Source: WLWS01 sp047638675
GTDB lineage: Bacteria; Pseudomonadota; Gammaproteobacteria; Eutrophobiales; Eutrophobiaceae
Assembly (NCBI GenBank): GCA_047638675.1
Contig: JBLIML010000003.1
Location: forward strand, 28,413-92,412
Direction: 5' to 3'
Length of the DNA: 64,000 nt
This document shows, one piece after another, positions 32,571-41,728 of the stretch. A program made the translations under genes and the position numbers. The notes beneath the pieces were generated by a model. That model did not search any database. It was given only the letters and a program-made list of their open reading frames with translations, and was not told the origin of the DNA. Position 1 is the first letter of the stretch; the number at the start of each line of letters is the position of its first letter.

Positions 32571-33802
32571 TGAATATGATAGTCAAATCGCTTTACGGCT
32601 TGCGTGATTGGGTCGACGCCCGTTATCCAATGACGAAATTGTGGGATGAACACCTCGCTAAGTATTACGCGCCGAAAAACTTCAATTTCTGGTATTTTTT
32701 TGGTGGCCTCGCGATTCTGGTACTGGTCATACAGATTGTTACCGGCATCTGGTTGACCATGAATTACAAACCCTCGGCAGAGATGGCATTTGCTTCCGTC
32801 GAATACATAATGCGCGATGTGGATTGGGGCTGGCTAATACGTTATATGCACTCAACCGGTGCCTCATTCTTTTTTATCGTTATTTATCTGCATATGTACC
32901 GGGCAATGCTCTATGGATCCTATAAGAAACCCAGAGAATTGCTCTGGATTTTCGGCATGGTGATTTACCTGACCCTCATGGCTGAAGCCTTTTTCGGATA
33001 CCTGCTACCCTGGGGACAGATGTCCTACTGGGGTGCCCAGGTGATTATCTCTCTGTTCAGCGCCTTACCTTTTATCGGTGATGAATTGTCGCTGTTTATA
33101 CGAGGTGATTTTGTTGTCTCCGATGTGACTTTGAATCGCTTCTTTTCCTTTCATGTGATTGCCATCCCGCTGCTTATTTGTGGTCTGGTGGTAGCACATA
33201 TAATTTCCTTACATGAGGTGGGTTCCAACAATCCGGATGGCATCGAAATCAAGTCGATGAAGGGTGCAAACGGTATACCGCTTGATGGCATACCCTTTCA
33301 TCCCTATTACACCGTGAAAGATATCGTTGGGGCGGTAGTGTTCCTGATATTTTTCGTTGCCGTGATCTTCTTTGCGCCGGAAATGGGTGGTTATTTTCTG
33401 GAGCATGCGAACTTTGTACCGGCTGATCCATTGAAAACCCCGGAGCACATAGCGCCGGTTTGGTATTTCACCCCCTTCTATGCCATTTTGAGGGCGATAC
33501 CCAATCAACTAGGTGGCGTTATAGCCATGGGCTTATCGACCACTATCTTTTTCTTGTTACCCTGGCTGGATCGCAGCCCGGTGAAGTCAATACGTTATCG
33601 TGGTTGGAACTACAAGATTGCGCTGACTGCATTTACCATTAGCTTCCTGATGCTGGGTTGGCTGGGTATGCAACCTGCCACCACTACCTACACATGGATG
33701 GCGCGGTTTTTCACGATGATTTATTTTCTTTTCTTTATTTTGATGCCGTTCTACACAAGTAACGACAATGACAAAGCTGTCCCGGAAAGGGTGACATCAT
33801 GA
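32570..33802 (+). CDS. petB: Cytochrome b of the bc1 complex
   Basis: 410 residues with eight membrane helices; N-terminal (b6-like) and C-terminal parts are in one chain as in proteobacterial bc1. Haem-ligand histidines fall in WGWLIRYMHSTGASFFFIV and YLHMYRAML, and in RFFSFHVIAIPLLICGLVV and HIISLHE. The Qo-site motif reads PVWY (in HIAPVWYFTPFY) rather than the more common PEWY. It passes electrons between quinol and quinone sites. Overlaps petA by one base and petC by four. Confidence 0.98.
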   Translation: MNMIVKSLYGLRDWVDARYPMTKLWDEHLAKYYAPKNFNFWYFFGGLAILVLVIQIVTGIWLTMNYKPSAEMAFASVEYIMRDVDWGWLIRYMHSTGASFFFIVIYLHMYRAMLYGSYKKPRELLWIFGMVIYLTLMAEAFFGYLLPWGQMSYWGAQVIISLFSALPFIGDELSLFIRGDFVVSDVTLNRFFSFHVIAIPLLICGLVVAHIISLHEVGSNNPDGIEIKSMKGANGIPLDGIPFHPYYTVKDIVGAVVFLIFFVAVIFFAPEMGGYFLEHANFVPADPLKTPEHIAPVWYFTPFYAILRAIPNQLGGVIAMGLSTTIFFLLPWLDRSPVKSIRYRGWNYKIALTAFTISFLMLGWLGMQPATTTYTWMARFFTMIYFLFFILMPFYTSNDNDKAVPERVTS

Positions 33803-34548
33803 GAGCGCCGATATTTTTATTGGTCACAGGAATTCTCTTTAGTAGCTCGGTCTTCGCAGCATCGGGTGGTCATGCGCTTATGCACGCCAACAACGATTTA
33901 TCAGATCGTGCCTCTTTGCAGCGTGGTGCGCGGACCTTTGTGAATTATTGTCTCAGTTGTCACTCAGCCGCCTACATGCGTTTTAATCGTATCGGTCAAG
34001 ATCTGGGGATCAGTGATGATATTTTGAAAAGCAACCTGATGTTCGGTACAGACAAGACCGGTGATACCATGACCATCGCTATGACCAAGCTGGATGCTGA
34101 GTCGTATTTCGGAGGTGCCGCACCACCAGATCTCTCAGTGACTGCACGTTCAAAAGGCGTCGATTGGCTCTACACTTATTTCATGACTTTTTACCGTGAC
34201 TCTTCACGGCCGTTTGGTGTTAATAATCTTGCTTTCAAAGATGTTAGCATGCCGCATGTGTTGTGGGAGTTACAGGGATGGCAGCGTCCTGTTTTTGATG
34301 AGGAACAACATAAAGATGGTAGTGTAACGAAAAAAATTGTTCATCTTGAACAGGAGACAGAAGGCACACAATCTCCTCAAGAATATGCAGTAACTGTCAG
34401 GGACCTGGTCAACTTCATGGACTATATCGGTGAACCTATCAAGCTCAAACGTCATAAGATCGGCTTTTGGGCGATTTTTTATCTTCTGCTTATTTTGTTA
34501 CCCATCGTCTATCTCCTGAAAAAGGAATATTGGAAAGATGTACATTGA
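33799..34548 (+). CDS. petC: Cytochrome c1 of the bc1 complex
   Basis: 249 residues. A signal peptide (ILFSSSVFAASGG, cut about residue 21) is followed by the haem c site CLSCH (about 51-55, in VNYCLSCHSAAYMRF) and a C-terminal transmembrane anchor (about 225-243, FWAIFYLLLILLPIVYLL). It carries electrons from the Rieske protein to soluble cytochromes. Its start overlaps petB's stop by four bases. sspA follows after about 60 bases with its own AGGGG ribosome-binding site. Confidence 0.97.
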   Translation: MRAPIFLLVTGILFSSSVFAASGGHALMHANNDLSDRASLQRGARTFVNYCLSCHSAAYMRFNRIGQDLGISDDILKSNLMFGTDKTGDTMTIAMTKLDAESYFGGAAPPDLSVTARSKGVDWLYTYFMTFYRDSSRPFGVNNLAFKDVSMPHVLWELQGWQRPVFDEEQHKDGSVTKKIVHLEQETEGTQSPQEYAVTVRDLVNFMDYIGEPIKLKRHKIGFWAIFYLLLILLPIVYLLKKEYWKDVH

Positions 34549-34608
34549 GTTGATTTATTGACTCTTAATAGTTCAACCACTTCTTAGTAGTCAACAAAGG
34601 GGAATTTT

Positions 34609-35235
34609 ATGGTGAGTGTAGCCAACAGGCGCTCAGTAATGGTGCTGTATTCGGATACTACCAGTCCGATAGGACACGGTGTACGCATTGTATTGGCAGA
34701 AAAGGATATCAATGTAGAGGTAAATTACATCAGCGATGACCAGCGTCCGGAAGAATTGAATGATTTAAACCCATACAATACAGTATTGACGCTCATTGAC
34801 AGGGAACTGGTTTTGTACGATGCCCAGATAATTATGGAATATCTCGATGAACGCTTTCCTCATCCCCCATTGATGCCAGTCGATCCCGTGAGCCGCGCCA
34901 GTAATCGACAGCTACGTTTCCGCGTTTATAATGATCTTTATTCACTGCTTGATGATATAGAAGGGGATGATGAAACTGCTGCAAATAATGCCAGAAAAAG
35001 CATGCGCGATAATCTAACCGCAATCGCTCCGGCGTTTGCCCAAAAACCTTATTTTATGTCGGACGAGTACACACTTATTGATTGTTTGTTGGCTCCTTTA
35101 TTGTGGCGTATCGATCAGTACGACATTAAACTTCCTGCGTCAGCAAAAATTCTTACTCAATACGCGGATAGTTTGTTTGATCGCGAAGCTTTTAAAATTA
35201 GTATGTCTGATATTGAAAGAGAAATGAGAATCTAA
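34609..35235 (+). CDS. sspA: Stringent starvation protein A
   Basis: 208 residues with a GST-like fold and no catalytic thiol role. It begins VMVLYSDTTSPIGHGVRIVL, typical of SspA, which binds RNA polymerase during starvation and acid stress and acts as a transcriptional co-regulator. The helical C-terminal domain (about 90-200) contains DEYTLIDCLLAPLLWR. The order petABC-sspA-sspB is conserved in gammaproteobacteria. RBS AAGGGGAA lies nine bases upstream. Confidence 0.95.
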   Translation: MVSVANRRSVMVLYSDTTSPIGHGVRIVLAEKDINVEVNYISDDQRPEELNDLNPYNTVLTLIDRELVLYDAQIIMEYLDERFPHPPLMPVDPVSRASNRQLRFRVYNDLYSLLDDIEGDDETAANNARKSMRDNLTAIAPAFAQKPYFMSDEYTLIDCLLAPLLWRIDQYDIKLPASAKILTQYADSLFDREAFKISMSDIEREMRI

Positions 35236-35256
35236 CACGCTTTTACCTTACGGTTT

Positions 35257-35643
35257 ATGACATCAACTCGCCCCTATTTGTTACGTGCTCTTTATGAATG
35301 GATGATTGATAACGGATTGACACCCCATTTATTGGTTGATGCTAAAGCGGAGCACGTTGATGTTCCACGGCAATATGTTGAGAATGATAAAATTGTCTTG
35401 AACATTACGCCTGATGCCATTCAGGATCTGAATATCGGAAACGAGTTTCTCAGTTTTAACGCACGCTTTGCCGGCAAGTCCCAGCATATACTGACGCCCG
35501 TGGCGGCAGTGTTAGCAATTTATGCAAAGGAAAATGGAGAAGGTATGGTGTTTCCTGAGGAAGAAACTGAGGTCAACACTGGTTCGCCGAATAGGGATAG
35601 TCCTGTTCCCACAAAAAAACCGCATTTGAAAGTCATCAAGTAA
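35257..35643 (+). CDS. sspB: ClpXP adaptor SspB
   Basis: 128 residues. An N-terminal substrate-binding domain (MTSTRPYLLRALYEWMIDNG, HLLVDA, NEFLSFNARFAGKSQ) covers about residues 1-105. A flexible tail follows, ending in PHLKVIK, the short peptide that docks on the ClpX zinc domain. SspB delivers ssrA-tagged proteins to ClpXP. It is 21 bases downstream of sspA and likely co-transcribed. The tail linker is rich in Glu, Thr and Pro, as usual. Confidence 0.95.
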   Translation: MTSTRPYLLRALYEWMIDNGLTPHLLVDAKAEHVDVPRQYVENDKIVLNITPDAIQDLNIGNEFLSFNARFAGKSQHILTPVAAVLAIYAKENGEGMVFPEEETEVNTGSPNRDSPVPTKKPHLKVIK

Positions 35644-35810
35644 CCTTGTGATGATTCTATCCCCGGATCCTGGTGGATATGGCGATAGCCAAGATATGCT
35701 CAGCTTTTGGAATTGTGCGAAGTATTACCCCAGCTTGATTGTTACCCGCGCTTTGTTTGCTCTTGTTTGTTGGATTAAGTAGCTACAGGCAATTGTCGCT
35801 GTAATAATTA

Positions 35811-36404
35811 TCAGGGAGAATCAGGCGAAGATTTATCGCTATACTGGAATAGCTTTACAACTTTTTGAACCCCACCTGTTTGACGAGCGATTTCAGTTGC
35901 CTTGTCCGCATCTTGCCGGTTGAGCAAGCCCATAAGATAGACCACACCGTTTTCAGTGACGACCTTAACATGTGTTCCATCCAGATTTTTCTCAACAATC
36001 AATTTGCTTTTTACCTTCGTAGTAATCACCGTATCGGCACTGCGTGACATCAGTGAGCTGGGGCCAGCTATGCTAATTTCATCATGCACATGAGTGACTT
36101 TGGGAATGTTTCTGACTATCTGGATTGCTCGCTGACGTAACTCTTCAGTGGGAGCCTCACCGCTGACCAGAACAATAGTATTAAAACTGGTGACATTAAG
36201 ATGCGTTTGTTTACTGAGCTCTTTATCTTGCAGAATTTCTTTCACGCTTTTTAACTCAATAGCTTCATCCTCAATGAATGTACCGGTTGTTCGCCTGTCG
36301 TGTGCGACGTTGGCACCGGTAGCTGCACCGCCAACAATCACAGCAGCACAACCTGGTAATATTAATAAAATACTTAGCAGTGCAAGCAAATTTAAGTTTT
36401 TCAT
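35811..36404 (-). CDS. dolP: BON-domain lipoprotein (DolP/YraP)
   Basis: 197 residues. A lipoprotein signal peptide ends LILPGC (Cys about 19). Two BON domains follow (about 45-115 and 120-190), each with the alpha-beta-beta pattern, for example NVTSFNTIVLVSGEAPTEE and VVTENGVVYLMGLLNRQDA. DolP is an outer-membrane lipoprotein that binds anionic phospholipids and supports BAM function. Only two bases separate it from the upstream diaA stop, so it is the tail of the lpoA-yraN-diaA-dolP operon on the minus strand. Confidence 0.93.
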   Translation of the reverse strand: MKNLNLLALLSILLILPGCAAVIVGGAATGANVAHDRRTTGTFIEDEAIELKSVKEILQDKELSKQTHLNVTSFNTIVLVSGEAPTEELRQRAIQIVRNIPKVTHVHDEISIAGPSSLMSRSADTVITTKVKSKLIVEKNLDGTHVKVVTENGVVYLMGLLNRQDADKATEIARQTGGVQKVVKLFQYSDKSSPDSP

Positions 36405-36406
36405 AA

Positions 36407-37000
36407 TTATGTCTCCTGTCCGAGCAATCGTCGGTCAATTAGGTCACAAATTGAGTGAATTATCATCAAATGTACTTCCTGGATTCTTGCAGTAGACCAA
36501 CTTGGTACACGGATCTCAATATCAGTATCTTGTATCAAATCTGCAATTTGTCCACCATCTCGCCCAGTCAAGGCTGCTACTCGCATATCCCTGTCGTGTG
36601 CGGCATCAATGGCATGAACAATATTGAGCGAATCGCCACTGGTACTAATTCCTAATAAGACATCGCCAGGTTGCCCTAATGCCCTGATCTGCTTTGAAAA
36701 GATATCGGCAAACTGATAATCGTTAGCTATTGATGTCAAAATAGAAGAATCTGTTGTAAGAGCAATCGCTGGCAGGCCGGGTCTTTCCATTTCAAAGCGA
36801 TTCATCATCTCTGAAGAAAAATGTTGAGCGTCGGCGGCTGAACCACCGTTACCACAACTAAGTATCTTCCCTTCGTTTAGTAAACAATTGCTCATGAGTT
36901 CTGCCATAGCAGCAATTGGTGGTGCCAGTAAATCACGAGATTCAGTTTTAAGTTGAATACTTTCGTCAAAGTTTTCTATAACGCGTTGAACAGGATCCAT
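36407..37000 (-). CDS. diaA: SIS-domain protein (DiaA/GmhA-like)
   Basis: 197 residues, a single sugar-isomerase (SIS) domain. The phosphate loop LSCGNGGSAADAQHFSSEM, and later GISTSGDSLNIVHAI, are shared by GmhA (sedoheptulose-7-phosphate isomerase) and the DnaA-initiator associating protein DiaA. Placement between yraN and dolP is the usual diaA location. The catalytic residues Glu and His of GmhA have counterparts here, so phosphoheptose isomerase activity cannot be excluded. Confidence 0.88.
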   Translation of the reverse strand: MDPVQRVIENFDESIQLKTESRDLLAPPIAAMAELMSNCLLNEGKILSCGNGGSAADAQHFSSEMMNRFEMERPGLPAIALTTDSSILTSIANDYQFADIFSKQIRALGQPGDVLLGISTSGDSLNIVHAIDAAHDRDMRVAALTGRDGGQIADLIQDTDIEIRVPSWSTARIQEVHLMIIHSICDLIDRRLLGQET

Positions 37001-37032
37001 AGTTGCTCTAATGGCTATCGTATAGTTTTTGA

Positions 37033-37401
37033 TTATGCATCAAATGCATTTTTTATCCACTCGATATTTTTTTTATCTATCGAACCTGTCAAACAGATGA
37101 CATCGTAACGGTAATAACGACTCCTGTTTTTTTCTGCCTGTTGTAAATAATGTTGGCTTGTCCGAATGATATGATTTTGCTTGCGCTTATCAATAGTTTC
37201 TATGGGATGAAGAATATGATTATTTTTTCGTGCCCGTACTTCGACAAACACGGTGATATCCTTATCTTGCATAATTAGATCAATTTCGCCCTGGGGTGAG
37301 CGATAATTACGGGTAAGGAGTTGTAAACCCTCATCTATTAATAACGCCAGGGCCTCATCTTCTGCAAGTCTGCCAAGTTCAGTTGTAGTGCCTGGTTTCA
37401 A
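37033..37401 (-). CDS. yraN: YraN/UPF0102 endonuclease-fold protein
   Basis: 122 residues of the UPF0102 family, with a restriction-endonuclease-like core: GRLAEDEALALLIDEGLQLL, then NYRSPQGEIDLIMQDKDITVFVEV with the E-x-D...ExK-like arrangement. YraN is ubiquitous and of unproven role, possibly a Holliday-junction-type nuclease. Its start overlaps the lpoA stop by four bases, so the two are coupled. The gene order lpoA-yraN-diaA-dolP is classical. Confidence 0.93.
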   Translation of the reverse strand: MKPGTTTELGRLAEDEALALLIDEGLQLLTRNYRSPQGEIDLIMQDKDITVFVEVRARKNNHILHPIETIDKRKQNHIIRTSQHYLQQAEKNRSRYYRYDVICLTGSIDKKNIEWIKNAFDA

Positions 37402-39257
37402 TGCATCATTTCTTCATCTATTAGCCTGGGTTTGCCATTAACGAACTTCGCCCATAAAAGTTTACGTTGTATACGACCTTCCTTAGTCATATACAAATCT
37501 CCCGTTTCACCGGAGTAGACGGCGGTGTCTTGCAGGGCCAGTTTTCCCAGAAATGGAATCATACGATAAGCATCGATACCCAATGCATATAAACGCCTCT
37601 GACCTGAAGTATCCGCTGACCAGTTACTGTTAAGACCTGCATGAACAGATGATGATTGGTTCTTTACATTCAGCAAAGCCGGCATGTCGGTAAAGAGAAT
37701 GCCATTCATGTCACTATCCGCTTGTGGGTTTTCAATTCCACTATAGCTGTGTGAAGAGGAATAGACAGGAATTCCCTCTGCCAGATAAAAGCGGAATTGC
37801 GGTACGATTTGGCGTGCAGATAAAGGAACTGCAGCCATAAAAATCATATCTGCATCTTTTCGAAGCCGTGGTTCACTTTTCAAGTCACGGTTTATTTTTT
37901 GCCGCAGCTTATTGGCACGTAATTGACTACTGTCGATATTCAGAAGTTTCTTAACCGGTGTCGAATAATCCAGAGCTCGATGATCATAACTCACGTATTC
38001 AAGTACTTTGCCACCGAGTGCTGTCCAGGCTTCCCCGAAAGCACTAGCAAGCCGAAAACCCCACTCATCATTGGGGGATATTACCAGGGCTTTGTTGTGG
38101 CCATCAAAGATCCCTTTTTCTGCCACTTGCCGGGCTTCGTCCTCTGGTGAGAGACCGAACTGAATAATTTTCGGCAATTGCTGTGGACTGGCGTGTGTAT
38201 TTTCATGGCTCGCTTGTTCGGCCTGATTGAGTGCCAATACGGTGACGTCTAATCTACTCTGTAGCAATGTCTCTACTGCCTGTTTCTCCAGAGGCCCAAC
38301 GATGAAATCAGCGCCATCACTCACAGCCTGTCGATAGACACTTTCAATATTTAATGCGCTCGCATCATAAATGCTGATCCTGGGTCTGTGATCCTGGTTC
38401 TCATACCAGGCTGCGAGAAACCCATCACGAATGGCATGGGCCGCTTTTTCATATTGGCCTGTTAGCGGTAGTAACAGGGCAATGTGCTCGGGTTGCAGTA
38501 CAGCCTTTTGACTTAAGGCCAGGATTTGTCGCGTAATAACGGGTGCTGCTGCGTGACCCTGGTACTGTTCAATCCAGCTTTGCAGAGCCTGAACAAGCAT
38601 GTCAGGATTGAATAACATCGTTTGATTAATAATGGTGAGTTCTATCCAGGCGATCATGGCTTCGGATCCGCTGTTGCGTAATTCTCTTAGCACCGGGAGA
38701 TTGATGCGATTAAGGTCATTCCAGATGTGATTGATGTTCGACAATCGTTCAACTGGGTCGACTAGATACTTGTTCAGTTGAATTCGTTCCTCAGCAGCGT
38801 TGATGAAACTAAGTGTCTGTTCGTAGGCCTCCGATTTTGTTCTTCGCCATAAACTTAGCAGTTCTATTGAAGTCTCTGTTCCAGGGGGAGTTGCGAGTAA
38901 TTGTAGAGCGGGATTCGCCTGGTTATTTATAAGAGCAATCCGTGCCATCAAAATATTTTTATAAAAACTGTCATTTTGTTTGTCTGCCTCAATGTGCATC
39001 AAAATATCGCTAGCCTGTTCGCTATCTTCGGCCCGGATGAGACTATCCGCTGTTCTCAACTGATAGAAAACCGCCTGTTCTGGATAGATCTTTGTCAGAC
39101 GAATGTACTCTTCAGCGGCGGCCAGGAAATTCCCTGTTACAATTAGCTGCTTTGCCTGTGCTTCGGGATTTTCTTCAATGGTCGTTTCTTTTTTTGTTTG
39201 CTGATTGCAAGCCTGACAAAGCAAGGCGAGCACGATGCAATAGAGCGCTATTCGCAT
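37398..39257 (-). CDS. lpoA: Penicillin-binding protein activator LpoA
   Basis: 619 residues. An N-terminal lipoprotein signal (ALYCIVLALLCQAC; the Cys lies at about 16, with a weak lipobox) is followed by a TPR-like helical N-domain (about 30-250) and a periplasmic-binding-protein-like C-domain (about 255-600) with HIALLLPLTGQYEKAAHAIR and IVGPLEKQAVETLL. LpoA is an outer-membrane lipoprotein that stimulates PBP1A. It is divergent from rsmI, as in E. coli, with a 56-base gap between the two starts. Confidence 0.93.
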   Translation of the reverse strand: MRIALYCIVLALLCQACNQQTKKETTIEENPEAQAKQLIVTGNFLAAAEEYIRLTKIYPEQAVFYQLRTADSLIRAEDSEQASDILMHIEADKQNDSFYKNILMARIALINNQANPALQLLATPPGTETSIELLSLWRRTKSEAYEQTLSFINAAEERIQLNKYLVDPVERLSNINHIWNDLNRINLPVLRELRNSGSEAMIAWIELTIINQTMLFNPDMLVQALQSWIEQYQGHAAAPVITRQILALSQKAVLQPEHIALLLPLTGQYEKAAHAIRDGFLAAWYENQDHRPRISIYDASALNIESVYRQAVSDGADFIVGPLEKQAVETLLQSRLDVTVLALNQAEQASHENTHASPQQLPKIIQFGLSPEDEARQVAEKGIFDGHNKALVISPNDEWGFRLASAFGEAWTALGGKVLEYVSYDHRALDYSTPVKKLLNIDSSQLRANKLRQKINRDLKSEPRLRKDADMIFMAAVPLSARQIVPQFRFYLAEGIPVYSSSHSYSGIENPQADSDMNGILFTDMPALLNVKNQSSSVHAGLNSNWSADTSGQRRLYALGIDAYRMIPFLGKLALQDTAVYSGETGDLYMTKEGRIQRKLLWAKFVNGKPRLIDEEMMH

Positions 39258-39313
39258 TTAAGTGTCCCGTGTAAAATTAACATTTAGACCAGCCTAACCA
39301 AGTGGAGTTTACT

Positions 39314-40174
39314 GTGTCAAATCAATCTGGCCTGTTATATGTGGTGGCGACGCCGATCGGTAATCTCGAGGATATAACAGAGAGAGGCAGACGTATATTG
39401 GCTGAAGTTGATCTCATTGCCGCAGAAGACACCCGTCACAGCAAAAAGTTACTGGCACATTTGGGCATTTCCACGCCAATGTGTGCCTATCATGATCATA
39501 ATGAACACAAAGCCGCCTCCGGAATCATTGAACTCCTTAAGAAAGGCAGGAATATTGCCTTAATATCTGATGCCGGGACACCTCTGATTCACGATCCAGG
39601 TTACCAACTTATAAAACTGGCCCATGAGCACGACATAAAGCTTGTTCCGGTTCCCGGGGCCTGTGCGGCGATCACCGCATTATCGGTGGCTGGCATCGCA
39701 ACAGATCGTTTTATCTTCGAGGGATTTTTGCCTGAAAAACAGATGGCCAGACGCAAGCGTTTGCAGGAATTAGCGAGTGAAACACGTACCCTGGTGTTTT
39801 ACGAAGCCCCACATCGGATACGCGTGTTTATGCAGGACTGCGAGAGTGCTTTTGGTCGTGATCGTCAAGCTTGTATTGGCCGCGAATTAAGCAAGTATTA
39901 CGAGACTATTAAAAATGACACTTTGGAGAGCTTAAATCTTTGGCTGCAAAATGACGAAAGTCAGCTCAAGGGGGAGTTTGTCGTCGTGGTTCAAGGGGAT
40001 ATTGATGCCCCTGGGCATGATGAAGAAGACGCAATACGTATTCTAAAAATACTGTTAAAAGCGAGCTCTGTTAAGCAGGCTAGTACACTTGCCGCGGAGA
40101 TTACAGGTTTGAAAAAAAATGACTTATATAAGTTGGCGCTGGCTTTGCAGGATAAAGTGAAAAGTAAAAAGTGA
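39314..40174 (+). CDS. rsmI: 16S rRNA 2'-O-ribose C1402 methyltransferase RsmI
   Basis: About 286 residues of the tetrapyrrole-methylase fold. RsmI methylates the ribose of C1402 in 16S rRNA using SAM. Landmarks: LYVVATPIGNLEDITERGRR, AEDTRHSKKLL, SDAGTPLIHDPGYQL and FYEAPHRI. GTG 39314 is chosen because TGGAG lies seven bases upstream; GTG 39302 is an alternative. The C-terminus (ALQDKVKSKK) is encoded by the low-complexity repeat also found after murA. rnpB starts about 100 bases later. Confidence 0.95.
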   Translation: MSNQSGLLYVVATPIGNLEDITERGRRILAEVDLIAAEDTRHSKKLLAHLGISTPMCAYHDHNEHKAASGIIELLKKGRNIALISDAGTPLIHDPGYQLIKLAHEHDIKLVPVPGACAAITALSVAGIATDRFIFEGFLPEKQMARRKRLQELASETRTLVFYEAPHRIRVFMQDCESAFGRDRQACIGRELSKYYETIKNDTLESLNLWLQNDESQLKGEFVVVVQGDIDAPGHDEEDAIRILKILLKASSVKQASTLAAEITGLKKNDLYKLALALQDKVKSKK

Positions 40175-40272
40175 AAACAGTAAGATTTACGTCGGCGACT
40201 GGATTTCCTGCTTCACTCATCAGATGTGATAATAGTGGTAATGAAGTAGTATTTTTAGTAGCTTTGCGTCCG

Positions 40273-40632
40273 GGAAGTCGGCCAGGTAATCGCTGTCGTT
40301 TTACGATAGAGGAAAGTCCGGGCTCCACAGGACAGGATGCCAGGTAACACCTGGACGGCGTGAGCCGATGGAAAGTGCCACAGAAAATATACCGCCTCGC
40401 CTGGCGAGGTAAGGGTGAAATGGTGTGGTAAGAGCACACCGCGCCGCTGGCAACAGCGGTGGCAGGGTAAACCCCATCCGGAGCAAGACCAAATAGGAAC
40501 CCATCAGGTGTGGTCCGCACTGGGTTCGGGTAGGTCGCTAGAGGTTTACGGTGACGTGAATCCCAGATGAATGATTACCTCTGTTAATGAAAATTATCAG
40601 GACAGAACCCGGCTTACAGGTCGACTTCCTTT
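40273..40632 (+). ncRNA. rnpB: RNase P RNA (type A)
   Basis: The core motifs of bacterial type-A RNase P RNA are in order: AGGAAAGTCCGGGCTCC near 40310, CCAGGTAACACCTGG, GGTAAGGGTGAAA, GAGCAAGACCAAATAGG near 40481, and AGAACCCGGCTTAC near 40604. The ends pair (P1: GGAAGTCGGCC with GGTCGACTTCC). The P3 region is short compared with E. coli. It processes tRNA 5' ends. Boundaries are set by the P1 helix and a following T-run. The order rsmI-rnpB-(mraZ) is the Pseudomonas one, with yaaA inserted. Confidence 0.96.
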
Positions 40633-40674
40633 TTATTAAGCGGCAAATTAACTCGCAGATATACGGAGTAAAAT

Positions 40675-41448
40675 ATGTTGGTTGTCATTTCCCCGGCGAA
40701 GAAGCTGGATTTTGAATCTTCACCGCATGCGTCCCTGGTCTATACCCGACCGGCGATGTTGCCGGCAGCAGAGGAACTCATTGATGTAGCCCGGGATTTA
40801 AGTCACAAACAAATGGCCAAATTGATGAACATTAGTGACAAGCTAGTGACACTGAATCAACAACGCTACCGCGATTTTTCCACTCCGTTTAATAAAAAAA
40901 ATGCCAAACAGGCCGTGTTGTCCTTCATTGGTGACACCTACCTGGGGCTTGATGCCAGTAGCTTTTCTGAGAAGGATCATGCCCAGGCACAGCGCCACTT
41001 GAGGATATTGTCAGGTTTATATGGACTCTTACGACCGCTTGATTTGATTCAAGCCTATCGACTGGAAATGAGTATCAAGTTAAAAAATCCGAAAGGTAAA
41101 AATCTCTACGATTTTTGGGGAAAACAAATTACTGATGGACTGAATAAAGCCATTACTAAATCCGGGAGCAATTTCCTGCTCAATTGTGCGTCCATCGATT
41201 ACTTCAAGGTTGTCGACGCCAATTTAATCAAAGCGGAAATTATTACCCCAGTTTTCAAACAAGTTAAAAACGGCCAGGCTCGGATGATTGGGATGATGGC
41301 CAAGCGGGGTAGAGGCGCCATGGCGCGCTTCGTTATCCAGAACAACATTCATTCTCCCGAAGATCTGAAAGACTTCAGTGCTGAGGGCTATCGATTTCAA
41401 AGTACAGCTTCCGATCCGCGAATATTCGAGTTTCACCGACAGGCCTGA
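40675..41448 (+). CDS. yaaA: YaaA/DUF328 peroxide-stress protein
   Basis: 257 residues, normal for YaaA, which limits free iron and oxidative damage under peroxide stress. It begins MLVVISPAKKLDFESSPHAS; a central RHLRILSGLYGLLRPLDLIQ and the closing RFQSTASDPRIFEFHRQ are characteristic. DNA-binding activity is reported for the E. coli protein. It lies about 40 bases after rnpB and is a separate unit from the division cluster. Confidence 0.95.
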   Translation: MLVVISPAKKLDFESSPHASLVYTRPAMLPAAEELIDVARDLSHKQMAKLMNISDKLVTLNQQRYRDFSTPFNKKNAKQAVLSFIGDTYLGLDASSFSEKDHAQAQRHLRILSGLYGLLRPLDLIQAYRLEMSIKLKNPKGKNLYDFWGKQITDGLNKAITKSGSNFLLNCASIDYFKVVDANLIKAEIITPVFKQVKNGQARMIGMMAKRGRGAMARFVIQNNIHSPEDLKDFSAEGYRFQSTASDPRIFEFHRQA

Positions 41449-41690
41449 GTAAGGAGCAGCCAGGTCGAAACTAAGGTCTTTACACTCGGGACCTAAAACT
41501 GTGCCAAGAGAGTGTATTTTCGACCGTTCATCTCACAACTTAAGGAATCACTTTAATATAAAATCTCAAGATAATGATATAAAAAGAGATAGTTAAGGCA
41601 AAGTCCTGCATTTCTGTTCCTATTTTCAACTTTTCGCTCATAAGTGTCTGTTACACAGACAGATTTCCTCCATAAAATCGCAAGATTTGC
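41449..41690. other. Gap between yaaA and the mraZ promoter
   Basis: About 240 bases without a gene. An AT-rich stretch near 41550-41600 and scattered short repeats are seen; no terminator is certain. Confidence 0.4.
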
Positions 41691-41720
41691 TTGACACAAT
41701 AGATCACAAGTTCCTATAGT
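41691..41720 (+). promoter_or_regulatory. Promoter of the division and cell-wall cluster (PmraZ)
   Basis: TTGACA at 41691-41696 and TATAGT at 41715-41720 are separated by 18 bases, close to the sigma-70 consensus. The MraZ boxes follow directly downstream. Confidence 0.8.
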
Positions 41721-41728
41721 TCACACGG

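Noticed and set aside
40101..40520. Minus-strand frames opposite rnpB
   Set aside because: They lie across the RNase P RNA and the rsmI end; the RNA signature explains the sequence.
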